This document shows, one piece after another, positions 1 through 5,786 of a stretch of DNA of 8,854 bases. Position numbers and translations under genes: made by a program. Every line of letters begins with the position of its first letter. Position 1 is the first letter of the stretch. Origin of the DNA: Cellvibrionales bacterium UBA2511 (GTDB lineage: Bacteria; Pseudomonadota; Gammaproteobacteria; Pseudomonadales; Porticoccaceae); the NCBI GenBank assembly GCA_002341315.1, contig DDNV01000054.1, positions 6,400 through 15,253 on the forward strand, in the 5' to 3' direction. Below the pieces are notes generated by a model, which was not told the DNA's origin, did no database searches, and was given only the letters and a program-made list of their open reading frames with translations.

Positions 1-107
1 TGCTCGTAATAGGTTTCAGCCAGCAACCAACAAGACCGGTCTGCTACTGCAGAAACCGGGGACAAGAGCAGTAAATAGCCTGTTGTTAATCTCAACCATT
101 TCCACAT
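1..107 (-). CDS. N-terminus of an exported protein, cut by the window edge
   Basis: Reading leftwards from an ATG at 107-105, the frame stays open to the window edge for 35 codons. The first 22 residues look like a Sec signal peptide: a short basic start (MWKWLR), a hydrophobic core (GYLLLLSPVS), and an AVA site before DRSC. The mature part begins with a Cys and an aromatic/acidic stretch (CWLLAETYYE). An AAGCGG stretch a few bases before the ATG could be a weak ribosome binding site. The product is probably periplasmic. I do not recognise the family with certainty. It is divergent from the diguanylate cyclase gene, and the two share the 147-base gap 108-254. Confidence 0.6.
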   Translation of the reverse strand, partial: MWKWLRLTTGYLLLLSPVSAVADRSCWLLAETYYE

Positions 108-183
108 GTACGCACCGCTTTTACAGGGTCTGGAACACAGCCATATGACCCACAAATGATTAGATAGCCCTCGCGCCCGCATA

Positions 184-212
184 TTTACGCAACCGCCGTA
201 ACCTTTTAGACT
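184..212 (+). promoter_or_regulatory. Possible sigma70 promoter of the diguanylate cyclase gene
   Basis: A -35-like TTTACG (184-189) and a -10-like TAGACT (207-212) are separated by exactly 17 bases. Each matches the consensus at four of six positions, so this is a weak candidate. Transcription would start near 219, which favours the ATG at 255 over the TTG at 222 as the translation start. Confidence 0.25.
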
Positions 213-254
213 GATTATCTTTTGAACAGGGAAGGCGAACGCAACTCGCCAGTT

Positions 255-1472
255 ATGTCACAAATTATTATTCGCCTGCTCGCCCCGATGTTCTGCCTGT
301 TGCTGGCAGCCTTCACCTATTGGCAATATCCGGCACTGAACGGCGATCAACAGGCTCTGCTGGAGCAGCTGCCTTTTATCGTCTGCGGGCTTGCCGCTTT
401 CATGGCCCTACTGGCAAACCAATCCAAAAATCTGGGTACGGCCATGACAATGCTGATCAGCTACTGGCTGATTCGGCATTTCCTGCAGGCACCATTGAAT
501 GCCGAGCCGGCCAACCAGATCTTCAGCCTCATCTCACTTTGCCTGCCACTGATACTGGGTGTGTTCATCGTCCTCCCCGACACCGGCTGGCGACACCCGG
601 CTTTTCTGGTATTGACGGCCTTCATCTCAATCTTTGCACTGATCATCATCAGTCTGTTTCAGTGGCAACCCCTCTGGTTTTCCCACCTCCTGCCCGGCAT
701 CAACGAAAGTACTTTTTTCGGCCTGAAGATATCCGCTACAGCGGGATTACTATTTCTGCTGGTTTACACTTTCAGCATCATCCTGCCATTGCTTCGCCGG
801 GAGTATCTGGACAGCAGTCTACCGGGCTGCGTGTTCTTCAGTTTTATCACCGTGGGATGGTTTCAGTTACCGCATATTTCCTCAATCATGTTTTCTGCCG
901 CCGGGCTACTGTTGATTATCAACCAGACCCAGGCACTGCTCAACATGGTGTACCGGGACGAACTGACCCAGATCCCCAACCGGCGGGCACTGCTCCGTGA
1001 TGTGCGCACCATGGGGAACCACTATGCGTTGGCGATGGTGGATGTGGACCATTTCAAGCCCATCAACGATGAATACGGTCACGACCTGGGCGACCAGGTA
1101 CTTCGCGCCATTGCCGCGCAACTGCGCCGGGTCAGTGGTGGCGGACGCGCCTACCGCTTTGGAGGAGAGGAGTTTTGCCTGCTGTTTCGTGGCAAAACAC
1201 GGGAGCAGGTCGTCGATCACCTGGAACAACTGCGCAAGAATATTGCAAATTACGACATGGCCACCCGGGACAACAAAAATCGACCGCGCTATCAGTCCAG
1301 TGGCGAAAAGAAACGTGGCGCTTCACGACGCCGCGGCAATATCCGGGTGACCGTCAGTATAGGTGTTGCCGATGCACAGGACGCCCTGCATTTTGATGGC
1401 GTCATGAAAGCCGCCGACAGCGCCATGTATCGCGCCAAAGAAGCCGGCAGAAATCAGACCAAAATCGCGTAA
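255..1472 (+). CDS. Membrane-anchored diguanylate cyclase (GGDEF domain)
   Basis: Makes the second messenger cyclic di-GMP from two GTP. Numbering from the upstream TTG at 222, the first ~240 residues hold about seven or eight hydrophobic segments (around 14-34, 50-65, 71-88, 100-118, 127-147, 170-191, 203-235), forming a membrane sensor without a named domain. The GGDEF domain follows from ~243: DELTQIPNRR, the metal site in DVDHFK (D274), the NDEYGHDLGD stretch, and an intact GGEEF at 314-318, so it should be active. The residues before GGEEF (SGGG, then RAYRF) do not form the RxxD inhibitory site. A basic insert of ~28 residues (345-372) precedes VTVSIGVA; I recall similar inserts in related membrane cyclases. 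I chose the ATG at 255 (405 aa) because a TTG start would be almost leaderless. Neither start has a good ribosome binding site. It converges on fur with an 11-base gap. Confidence 0.9.
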   Translation: MSQIIIRLLAPMFCLLLAAFTYWQYPALNGDQQALLEQLPFIVCGLAAFMALLANQSKNLGTAMTMLISYWLIRHFLQAPLNAEPANQIFSLISLCLPLILGVFIVLPDTGWRHPAFLVLTAFISIFALIIISLFQWQPLWFSHLLPGINESTFFGLKISATAGLLFLLVYTFSIILPLLRREYLDSSLPGCVFFSFITVGWFQLPHISSIMFSAAGLLLIINQTQALLNMVYRDELTQIPNRRALLRDVRTMGNHYALAMVDVDHFKPINDEYGHDLGDQVLRAIAAQLRRVSGGGRAYRFGGEEFCLLFRGKTREQVVDHLEQLRKNIANYDMATRDNKNRPRYQSSGEKKRGASRRRGNIRVTVSIGVADAQDALHFDGVMKAADSAMYRAKEAGRNQTKIA

Positions 1473-1483
1473 TCAACCCTCAA

Positions 1484-1894
1484 TTATTTTTTAGCCTTTT
1501 TTACGTAGAGCACCAGATTGTGGCCCACCAGCTCAAAACCGTGCTTGGTTGCAATCGCTTTCTGCAACGCTTCAATTTCACTGCTTTGAAATTCAATCAC
1601 ATCGCCACTATCCACATTCACCATATGATCGTGATGAATGCCCCGATCAATTTCATAAACTGCCGGACCGCTGTCAAAATTATGGCGTGTAATCAGGCCG
1701 GCACTCTCGAACTGGGTCAGCACACGATATACCGTGGCAATACTGACATCGTCACCGGCTTCGAGTAATTTGCGGTACACATCCTCGGCACTCATGTGAC
1801 TTTCATTGATTTCCTCAAGAATCTGCAGGATCTTAAGACGGGGTACGGTGACCTTGAGCCCCGCCTTCCGTAAGTCCCGGTTTTCATCCTTCAT
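1484..1894 (-). CDS. fur: Ferric uptake regulator Fur
   Basis: Iron-responsive DNA-binding repressor: with Fe2+ bound, the dimer shuts off iron-uptake genes. The 136-residue length is typical. The winged-helix part covers ~1-83, with the recognition helix region DDVSIATVYRVLTQF at 48-62. Metal ligands of the family are visible: H33 in ESHMSAEDVY, HHDH at 87-90, and an HGF motif near 118-120. The CxxC pair that follows the His cluster in E. coli Fur is absent (NVDS here), as in Pseudomonas aeruginosa Fur, whose HHDHMVNV and HNLVLYV stretches this protein closely matches. An AGAGGCGG stretch upstream of the ATG is a reasonable ribosome binding site. It is divergent from bamE, with 73 bases between the two start codons. 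Confidence 0.96.
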   Translation of the reverse strand: MKDENRDLRKAGLKVTVPRLKILQILEEINESHMSAEDVYRKLLEAGDDVSIATVYRVLTQFESAGLITRHNFDSGPAVYEIDRGIHHDHMVNVDSGDVIEFQSSEIEALQKAIATKHGFELVGHNLVLYVKKAKK

Positions 1895-1931
1895 TCTGCT
1901 ACCGCCTCTTTAATACACTCAATTGATTCTG

Positions 1932-1937
1932 TATTAT
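1932..1937 (+). promoter_or_regulatory. Possible -10 element for bamE
   Basis: TATTAT matches five of six bases of the sigma70 -10 consensus and would start transcription ~24 bases before the bamE ATG. No good -35 lies at the right distance (TTTAAT at 1909-1914 is the best), so support is weak. Confidence 0.2.
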
Positions 1938-1967
1938 CGCCGTTCACTGAAAACTCTGGAACCCCCA

Positions 1968-2351
1968 ATGCATCTTACTGCAAGAATTACCTGCTGCCTG
2001 GCAATGACCGCGTTACTCGCCGGCTGCTCAGGTGTCTCAATGCCAGATTTCAGTATGCCCAAACTGCCCAATGTGCATAAGTTCGATATCCAACAGGGCA
2101 ATGTTATCACCCAGGACATGATTGACCAGCTTCGTCCGGGCATGACCAAGTCCCAGGTGCGCTTTGTGATGGGGACACCCCTGATTTCGGACACCTTCAA
2201 TGAAGACCGCTGGGACTATTACTACAGCCTGTCCCCCAGCAACGGCGAAGAAGTCAGGGAACGGATGGCCATTTTCTTTGAAAACGACCAACTGGTGGGC
2301 TTCAGAGGTGACTTTATTCCCACTGCGGTGAATATCGAAAGTACCGAGTAA
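1968..2351 (+). CDS. bamE: Outer membrane assembly lipoprotein BamE (SmpA/OmlA)
   Basis: Small lipoprotein of the BAM complex, which inserts beta-barrel proteins into the outer membrane. The signal peptide ends in a lipobox, LLAG followed by C20. Ser follows the Cys, so the protein should be sorted to the outer membrane. The conserved SmpA/OmlA core is clear: [20 protein letters not shown] (50-69), then GTPLISDTF and RWDYYY (81-86), and a final strand [11 protein letters not shown]. At 127 residues it is of normal size. An upstream TTG in frame (1923) would put 15 extra residues before the signal peptide. The ATG at 1968 gives a proper lipoprotein signal and has a TGGA stretch upstream, so I chose it. 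The fur/omlA divergent pair is also seen in pseudomonads. The stop codon abuts that of rnfH with no base between. Confidence 0.95.
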   Translation: MHLTARITCCLAMTALLAGCSGVSMPDFSMPKLPNVHKFDIQQGNVITQDMIDQLRPGMTKSQVRFVMGTPLISDTFNEDRWDYYYSLSPSNGEEVRERMAIFFENDQLVGFRGDFIPTAVNIESTE

Positions 2352-2672
2352 TCAATTACTCTGCCCGGCCTTCGCCGCACGCCGTTTGCGAATCTCTTTG
2401 GGATCCACGGTCAGAGGCCGATAAATTTCCACCCGATCACCCGCTTCCAACACATAGGTCTTTGGCGGATTGAGGCCCTTGGTACCCAGGGCCTGCCCGA
2501 AGATACCCATTTTTACATTTTCCAGATCAATCTCGGGGAACTGCTGCACAATTCCGGACTGTCGAACCGCCTCATACGCAGTGGTTCCGGGTGCAACCTT
2601 GAGCGCCAGCAGTTGCTGACGATGAGGCAACGCATAGGCCACCTCTACGGTAATCAACTCAATATCTTTCAC
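2352..2672 (-). CDS. rnfH: RnfH family ubiquitin-like protein (UPF0125, RatB/YfjF)
   Basis: Small beta-grasp protein of 106 residues, close to the usual length. Conserved parts are VEVAYALPHRQ (9-19), GTTAYEAV, the MGIFGQ strand-turn, and DRVEIYRPL followed by DPKEIRKRRA at the end. The family name comes from linkage to rnf electron-transport genes in some bacteria, and in E. coli the homologue pairs with ratA. Its exact function is unproven. It starts with GTG at 2672-2670, and the sequence GTGA overlaps the ratA stop by four bases, pointing to translational coupling as the last gene of the transporter-ratA-rnfH operon. It converges on bamE with no spacer and no visible terminator, so the two transcripts probably overlap. 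Confidence 0.93.
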   Translation of the reverse strand: MKDIELITVEVAYALPHRQQLLALKVAPGTTAYEAVRQSGIVQQFPEIDLENVKMGIFGQALGTKGLNPPKTYVLEAGDRVEIYRPLTVDPKEIRKRRAAKAGQSN

Positions 2673-3106
2673 GGACCGTAGACCTCCTGAGCACGCCTTG
2701 CCAACGAATCCACCAGATTGTTCGCCACAGAAGTAAACAGGCTGGTGGAGGCAAGCCCTACCGACAAACTGTTAAATTCAAATTCCAGGTCGAGCACCAC
2801 CTTGCAGGCATTTGCCGTCAATGGTTTGAAGTGCCACTCACCGGACAACTTTTTAAAAGGCCCCTGCTCAAGGCTCATGGTAATCTGCTCGGGTTTTTTC
2901 AGGGTATTTCGAGTGGTAAAACTGTAACCGATGCCCCCTTTTTTCAAGTCTAGTCTGGCCACCATACCGTCCTCTGACTGCTCTAATATATCGGCTCCGA
3001 CACAGCCTTCCATATAGCGTGGGTAACTGTTCACATCGTTGACCAGATCATACATTTGCTCAGCGGAGAACATCACCAGCGCACTGCGTTTTATGGTTGT
3101 CAGCAT
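2669..3106 (-). CDS. ratA: RatA, START-domain protein (ubiquinone-binding / ribosome-associated toxin family)
   Basis: Member of the polyketide cyclase/START family. E. coli RatA was described as a toxin blocking 70S ribosome formation, and the related Coq10 proteins bind ubiquinone; which role applies here is not visible. The whole 145-residue chain is one domain: AEQMYDLVNDVNSYPRYMEG (15-34), a central strand with SFTTRNTL, the signature GPFKKLSGEWHF (82-93), an LEFEFNSL strand, and a C-terminal helix with ARRAQEVY. Lengths and motifs match E. coli RatA closely. Its ATG overlaps the transporter stop by one base (TGATG), and its own stop overlaps the rnfH start. With no good ribosome binding site of its own, it is probably translated by coupling to the transporter. 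Confidence 0.93.
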   Translation of the reverse strand: MLTTIKRSALVMFSAEQMYDLVNDVNSYPRYMEGCVGADILEQSEDGMVARLDLKKGGIGYSFTTRNTLKKPEQITMSLEQGPFKKLSGEWHFKPLTANACKVVLDLEFEFNSLSVGLASTSLFTSVANNLVDSLARRAQEVYGP

Positions 3107-4515
3107 CAGGAAAATGTCTTGTAGAGGCCCATCACAAAAATGATGCCCACGGCTATAGGCGATACATATCGCAATATCCAGTACCAGCTCGCAAAGACCC
3201 GACCTGACTCATCGGCGAGTTCACCCCGCACGGTCTCCGGCCGCATCATCCAGCCCACAAACAAGGCGATAAACAAACCGGTGAGTGGCAGCATGACACT
3301 GGAGGTCAGAAAATCCATAAACTCAAAGAAATTAAACCCGGCAACCTGCTTTTCTGCCCAGATATTAAAGGATAAAACACTCCCCAGCCCAACAACCCAG
3401 GCAATACCTCCGAGCAGCAGGTTCGCGGTAATACGGGTAAATTTTTTCGACTCGATGAGATAGGCAACGGCGGGTTCGATCAGCGAGATCGCCGAGCTCC
3501 AGGCAGCCAACGTCACCAGCACAAAGAACAGGCTGCCAAATAACAATCCACCCGTCATATTGCCAAACGCGATCGGCAGACTGACGAACAGCAACCCCGG
3601 GCCCGCCCCGGGTGCAATCGACGGGTTTGCAAACACAATGGGAAATATGGCCAACCCGGCAACCAGCGCCACCACTGTATCCAGAAAGCCAACGGCAAGC
3701 ACCGTGCGGCCAATCCGGGCATGCTCAGGCATGTAGGCACCGTAAGCCATAATGGCACCCATCCCCAGGCTGAGGGTAAAAAATGCATGTCCCATGGCTT
3801 CCAGAACCCCCGCCCAGGTCAATGCCTCATAGTTAAAGCTGAACAGAAAACTGAAAGCCTGGGCAAAATCCCCACGCTGAATACCAAACACCAACAGAAT
3901 CAACAGCAGCACGAACAGCACCGGCATCAATACCCTCACCGCAACACCGAGCCCACGGGTTACGCCGCCAATCACCACCAAAAGGGTCAGAATCATGAAG
4001 ACTGTCTGCCACAGAATCAGCGCTTCCGGGTCGGACAACAGATCTGCAAAAATAATGGCAACCTGATCGGCACTGGCGCCCTGGAAAGCACCACTGGCCA
4101 TCTTCCCAATGTAATTGAGCGCCCACCCGGCAATCACCGCATAATAGGAAAGAATCATCAGCCCGGCCGTGACACCCAGCCACCCTATCGCGTGCCAGTG
4201 CCGTTCCAGACCCGCCTCTGTGGTCAGGCGACGCATCGTATTGATCGGACTCTGTCGGCCCCGCCGACCCAGCATGACCTCCGCCACCATGACGGGGATT
4301 CCTACCAGTAAAATACACAGCAGATACACCAGCACAAAAGCACCGCCGCCATTTTCACCGGCAATATAGGGAAACTTCCAGATATTCCCCAGGCCCACCG
4401 CCGAACCGGTTGCCGCCAGCACAAAGGTCCAGCGACTGGACCAGACAGGATGCCCCCCGGGAACTGATCCAGACCCATCAACCTCTGCCGGGGATTGCTG
4501 CTGTTGTTCCGCCAT
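3106..4515 (-). CDS. Sodium-dependent transporter of the NSS (LeuT-fold) family
   Basis: Inner-membrane symporter using the Na+ gradient, probably to import an amino acid; the substrate cannot be read from the sequence. Numbered from the ATG at 4515, the 469-residue protein has about 12 membrane segments. TM1 carries the NSS signature GSAVGLGNIWKFPY (37-50), followed by NGGGAF (55-60). TM6 has the unwound stretch AFFTLSLGMG (244-253), and TM8 has the Na2-site serines S340-S341 in AAWSSAISL. D279 in TM7 occupies the region where LeuT and MhsT carry an acidic residue instead of bound chloride, suggesting chloride-independent transport (inference). I chose 4515 over the ATG at 4581 because AAGGG lies eight bases upstream and the longer form adds an unconserved-looking 22 residues. 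It is first in the operon with ratA and rnfH and divergent from smpB. Confidence 0.92.
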   Translation of the reverse strand: MAEQQQQSPAEVDGSGSVPGGHPVWSSRWTFVLAATGSAVGLGNIWKFPYIAGENGGGAFVLVYLLCILLVGIPVMVAEVMLGRRGRQSPINTMRRLTTEAGLERHWHAIGWLGVTAGLMILSYYAVIAGWALNYIGKMASGAFQGASADQVAIIFADLLSDPEALILWQTVFMILTLLVVIGGVTRGLGVAVRVLMPVLFVLLLILLVFGIQRGDFAQAFSFLFSFNYEALTWAGVLEAMGHAFFTLSLGMGAIMAYGAYMPEHARIGRTVLAVGFLDTVVALVAGLAIFPIVFANPSIAPGAGPGLLFVSLPIAFGNMTGGLLFGSLFFVLVTLAAWSSAISLIEPAVAYLIESKKFTRITANLLLGGIAWVVGLGSVLSFNIWAEKQVAGFNFFEFMDFLTSSVMLPLTGLFIALFVGWMMRPETVRGELADESGRVFASWYWILRYVSPIAVGIIFVMGLYKTFS

Positions 4516-4543
4516 CGGCGATACCCTTGTCAAAACTGACCGG

Positions 4544-4549
4544 ATTGTA
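4544..4549 (-). promoter_or_regulatory. Possible -10 element of the transporter-ratA-rnfH operon
   Basis: On the minus strand this reads TACAAT, five of six matches to the -10 consensus. A start near 4537 would leave a leader of ~22 bases holding the AAGGG ribosome binding site (4528-4524). No convincing -35 is visible. Confidence 0.25.
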
Positions 4550-4627
4550 CCGGCAATCCACGATATACAAAACCAGGGCAATCACGCATAACGCCACAAA
4601 ACCATAGGCGCACCCCAACGCAATCCT

Positions 4628-4633
4628 TATAAT
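4628..4633 (+). promoter_or_regulatory. Perfect -10 element just before smpB
   Basis: TATAAT is a full match to the sigma70 -10 consensus and ends only eight bases before the smpB ATG. Transcription would begin at about 4639-4641, giving a nearly leaderless mRNA, which fits the absence of any Shine-Dalgarno sequence. No good -35 is seen at 16-18 bases upstream. Confidence 0.45.
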
Positions 4634-4641
4634 GCCGACCC

Positions 4642-5121
4642 ATGGCTAACAAATCCCAACACCCTCAAAAAAACCCCACCATTGCACTCAACAAGCGGGC
4701 CCGTCACGAATACCAGCTCGAGGAAAAATTCGAAGCGGGTCTCGTTCTGCAGGGCTGGGAAGTAAAAAGCCTGCGAGCCGGCAAAGCCCAGCTCACCGAC
4801 AGCTATGTATTACTGAAAGACGGCGAGGCTTATCTGATCGGTTCACACATCACCCCATTGGGAACCGTGTCCACCCACTACGTCACTGACCCCGGCCGCA
4901 CCCGCAAGCTGCTGCTCAATCAGCGTGAACTCGGTAAATTGTTCAACGGTGTCAATCAGAAGGGCTACACCTGTGTAGCCACTGCACTGTATTGGAAAAA
5001 CCACCTGGTGAAGTGTGAAATCGCTCTCGCCAAGGGCAAAAAAGAACACGATAAACGCGAAACTGAAAAAAATCGTGATTGGGCACGGCAGAAACAACGC
5101 CTGGTCCGCCGCGCCCGGTGA
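4642..5121 (+). CDS. smpB: SsrA-binding protein SmpB
   Basis: Binds tmRNA and brings it to ribosomes stalled on broken mRNAs (trans-translation). The 159-residue length matches E. coli SmpB (160). Conserved stretches run throughout: [11 protein letters not shown] (14-24), the core [20 protein letters not shown] (30-49), [27 protein letters not shown] (83-97), [19 protein letters not shown] (117-134) and HDKRE (136-140). The tail is basic (KQRLVRRAR), as expected for the part that enters the mRNA channel. The start is fixed by alignment to the family. No ribosome binding site precedes it. Its RNA partner ssrA lies 120 bases downstream on the same strand, and the transporter operon is divergent. 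Confidence 0.97.
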   Translation: MANKSQHPQKNPTIALNKRARHEYQLEEKFEAGLVLQGWEVKSLRAGKAQLTDSYVLLKDGEAYLIGSHITPLGTVSTHYVTDPGRTRKLLLNQRELGKLFNGVNQKGYTCVATALYWKNHLVKCEIALAKGKKEHDKRETEKNRDWARQKQRLVRRAR

Positions 5122-5177
5122 TCAATTAACACCCTGTCAGTGAACTTCATCGACAGAATAAGTCTAATGAACCAATG

Positions 5178-5215
5178 GTCTCTGTGGTAACATCTCCATG
5201 GAGACAATGTTTTTT
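5178..5215 (+). terminator. Stem-loop and T run between smpB and ssrA, possible weak terminator
   Basis: GTCTCTGTGG (5178-5187) pairs with CCATGGAGAC (5196-5205) over ten positions, two of them G-U, around an eight-base loop. After AATG comes a run of six T (5210-5215). The four-base gap before the T run makes it an imperfect terminator, perhaps only reducing read-through from smpB into ssrA. Its right half also lies in a perfect 12-bp DNA palindrome (5193-5204). The ssrA promoter must lie in or near this spacer, but I cannot place it. The best -10-like hexamer is TCTAAT at 5163-5168, without a good -35. Confidence 0.35.
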
Positions 5216-5241
5216 AACAGAAACACTCAACAGCAGTTTCA

Positions 5242-5619
5242 GGGGGCGATTTGGATTCGACGCCGGTTACAAAACCCTGGGTGCATGCCGAGATGGCGAC
5301 CAATCTCGTAAATCCAAAGTCGCAAATTATAGTTGCCAACGACGACAACTACGCACTCGCCGCTTAATACCCGGTAGGGTGCCATCTGACCGGAGCCGTG
5401 CTTGTGCGTCCGGAGCCTTTCGGGGCTATCAGGTGTCATATCTCACATGATCGCGATGAAGCTCGTCCGGGGTGGATTCGTTAAAAACTCACCGGAATCG
5501 CGGTTTGCGCGCCCTGTCTGTCGGGTTGCAACCCGCTAAATTTAATAGACTGCACTAAGCATGTAGATCCCTCGGCAGAGGACTGACGGACGCGGGTTCA
5601 ATTCCCGCCGCCTCCACCA
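5242..5619 (+). ncRNA. ssrA: Transfer-messenger RNA (tmRNA)
   Basis: One-piece tmRNA of 378 nt, which with SmpB frees stalled ribosomes and tags the unfinished protein for proteolysis. The tRNA-like ends are complete: GGGGGCG (5242-5248) pairs with CGCCTCC (5609-5615), including the G3-U wobble that alanyl-tRNA synthetase recognises. The 5' GGATTCGACGCC block is conserved. The T arm is GCGGG / TTCAATT / CCCGC (5592-5608), and CCA is encoded. The tag frame is at 5335-5367: GCC AAC GAC GAC AAC TAC GCA CTC GCC GCT TAA, giving ANDDNYALAA, the tag I recall for Pseudomonas aeruginosa. The region between the tag and the T arm has paired segments consistent with the usual pseudoknots. The gene is intact although an island appears to be inserted at its 3' end. 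Confidence 0.97.
5335..5367 (+). other. tmRNA proteolysis tag reading frame
   Basis: Ten sense codons from the resume codon GCC and a TAA stop, encoding ANDDNYALAA. With the alanine carried on the tmRNA itself, the added tag would be AANDDNYALAA. The YALAA end is the degron recognised by ClpXP in known systems. Confidence 0.95.
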
Positions 5620-5620
5620 A
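5589..5620 (+). other. Probable attachment site (island junction) at the 3' end of ssrA
   Basis: The T arm and acceptor end of ssrA are the usual target of P4-family integrases such as that of CP4-57 in E. coli. An integrase of this family starts 166 bases beyond the CCA and points away. The exact crossover and core length cannot be set, because the second copy expected at the far end of the island is outside the window. I saw no repeat of this sequence between 5620 and 8854. Confidence 0.55.
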
Positions 5621-5657
5621 TTCAAGGTTTTACACCTTACCAAGAAGACCGAAAAAG

Positions 5658-5688
5658 CCTGTAATTTTAACGAATTACGGGTTTTTTT
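5658..5688 (+). terminator. Rho-independent terminator after ssrA
   Basis: CCTGTAATT (5658-5666) pairs with AATTACGGG (5673-5681), nine pairs with one G-U, around a six-base loop, directly followed by seven T. A run of five A before the stem (5652-5656) could make it work in both directions. It lies ~40 bases after the tmRNA CCA, on the island side of the junction. Confidence 0.8.
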
Positions 5689-5728
5689 ACGCCTATAGCA
5701 TCCTAACAAACCCTATCTAATCCAGTTT

Positions 5729-5786
5729 TTTTAGTAGTACCCATTGTAGTACCATCAATTTATCAACCAAAGCGGTACTACTAAAA
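5729..5786. repeat. GTAGTACC repeat cluster with 13-bp inverted repeat before the integrase
   Basis: GTAGTACC occurs at 5734-5741 and again at 5746-5753 (12-base period), and inverted at 5774-5781. The outer copies extend into a perfect 13-bp inverted repeat, TTTTAGTAGTACC (5729-5741) and GGTACTACTAAAA (5774-5786). The right arm ends on the A of the integrase ATG. Likely roles are arm-type binding sites for the integrase or an excisionase, or an operator for self-repression. In RNA the arms could also pair and block the start codon. Confidence 0.7.

Noticed and set aside
320..1000. A 226-codon plus-strand frame overlapping the diguanylate cyclase gene
   Set aside because: It is out of frame with a well-supported GGDEF protein and its composition looks random.
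1920..1940. Possible Fur box between fur and bamE
   Set aside because: Only one hexamer (GATAAT on the minus strand, 1938-1933) matches. The next hexamers do not fit the repeated GATAAT pattern.
3721..4311. A 196-codon plus-strand open frame within the transporter gene
   Set aside because: It is antisense to a clearly conserved NSS transporter, is rich in His/Gln/Pro without domain-like patterns, and has no ribosome binding site. It is a shadow of the GC-rich coding strand.
4542..4559. Hairpin GGATTG/CAATCC between the transporter and smpB
   Set aside because: It has only six pairs, no T run on either side, and overlaps the likely transporter promoter. Too short to call a terminator or operator.
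5175..5450. Open frames covering the tmRNA gene on both strands
   Set aside because: The region is fully explained by ssrA. Only the ten-codon tag is translated.
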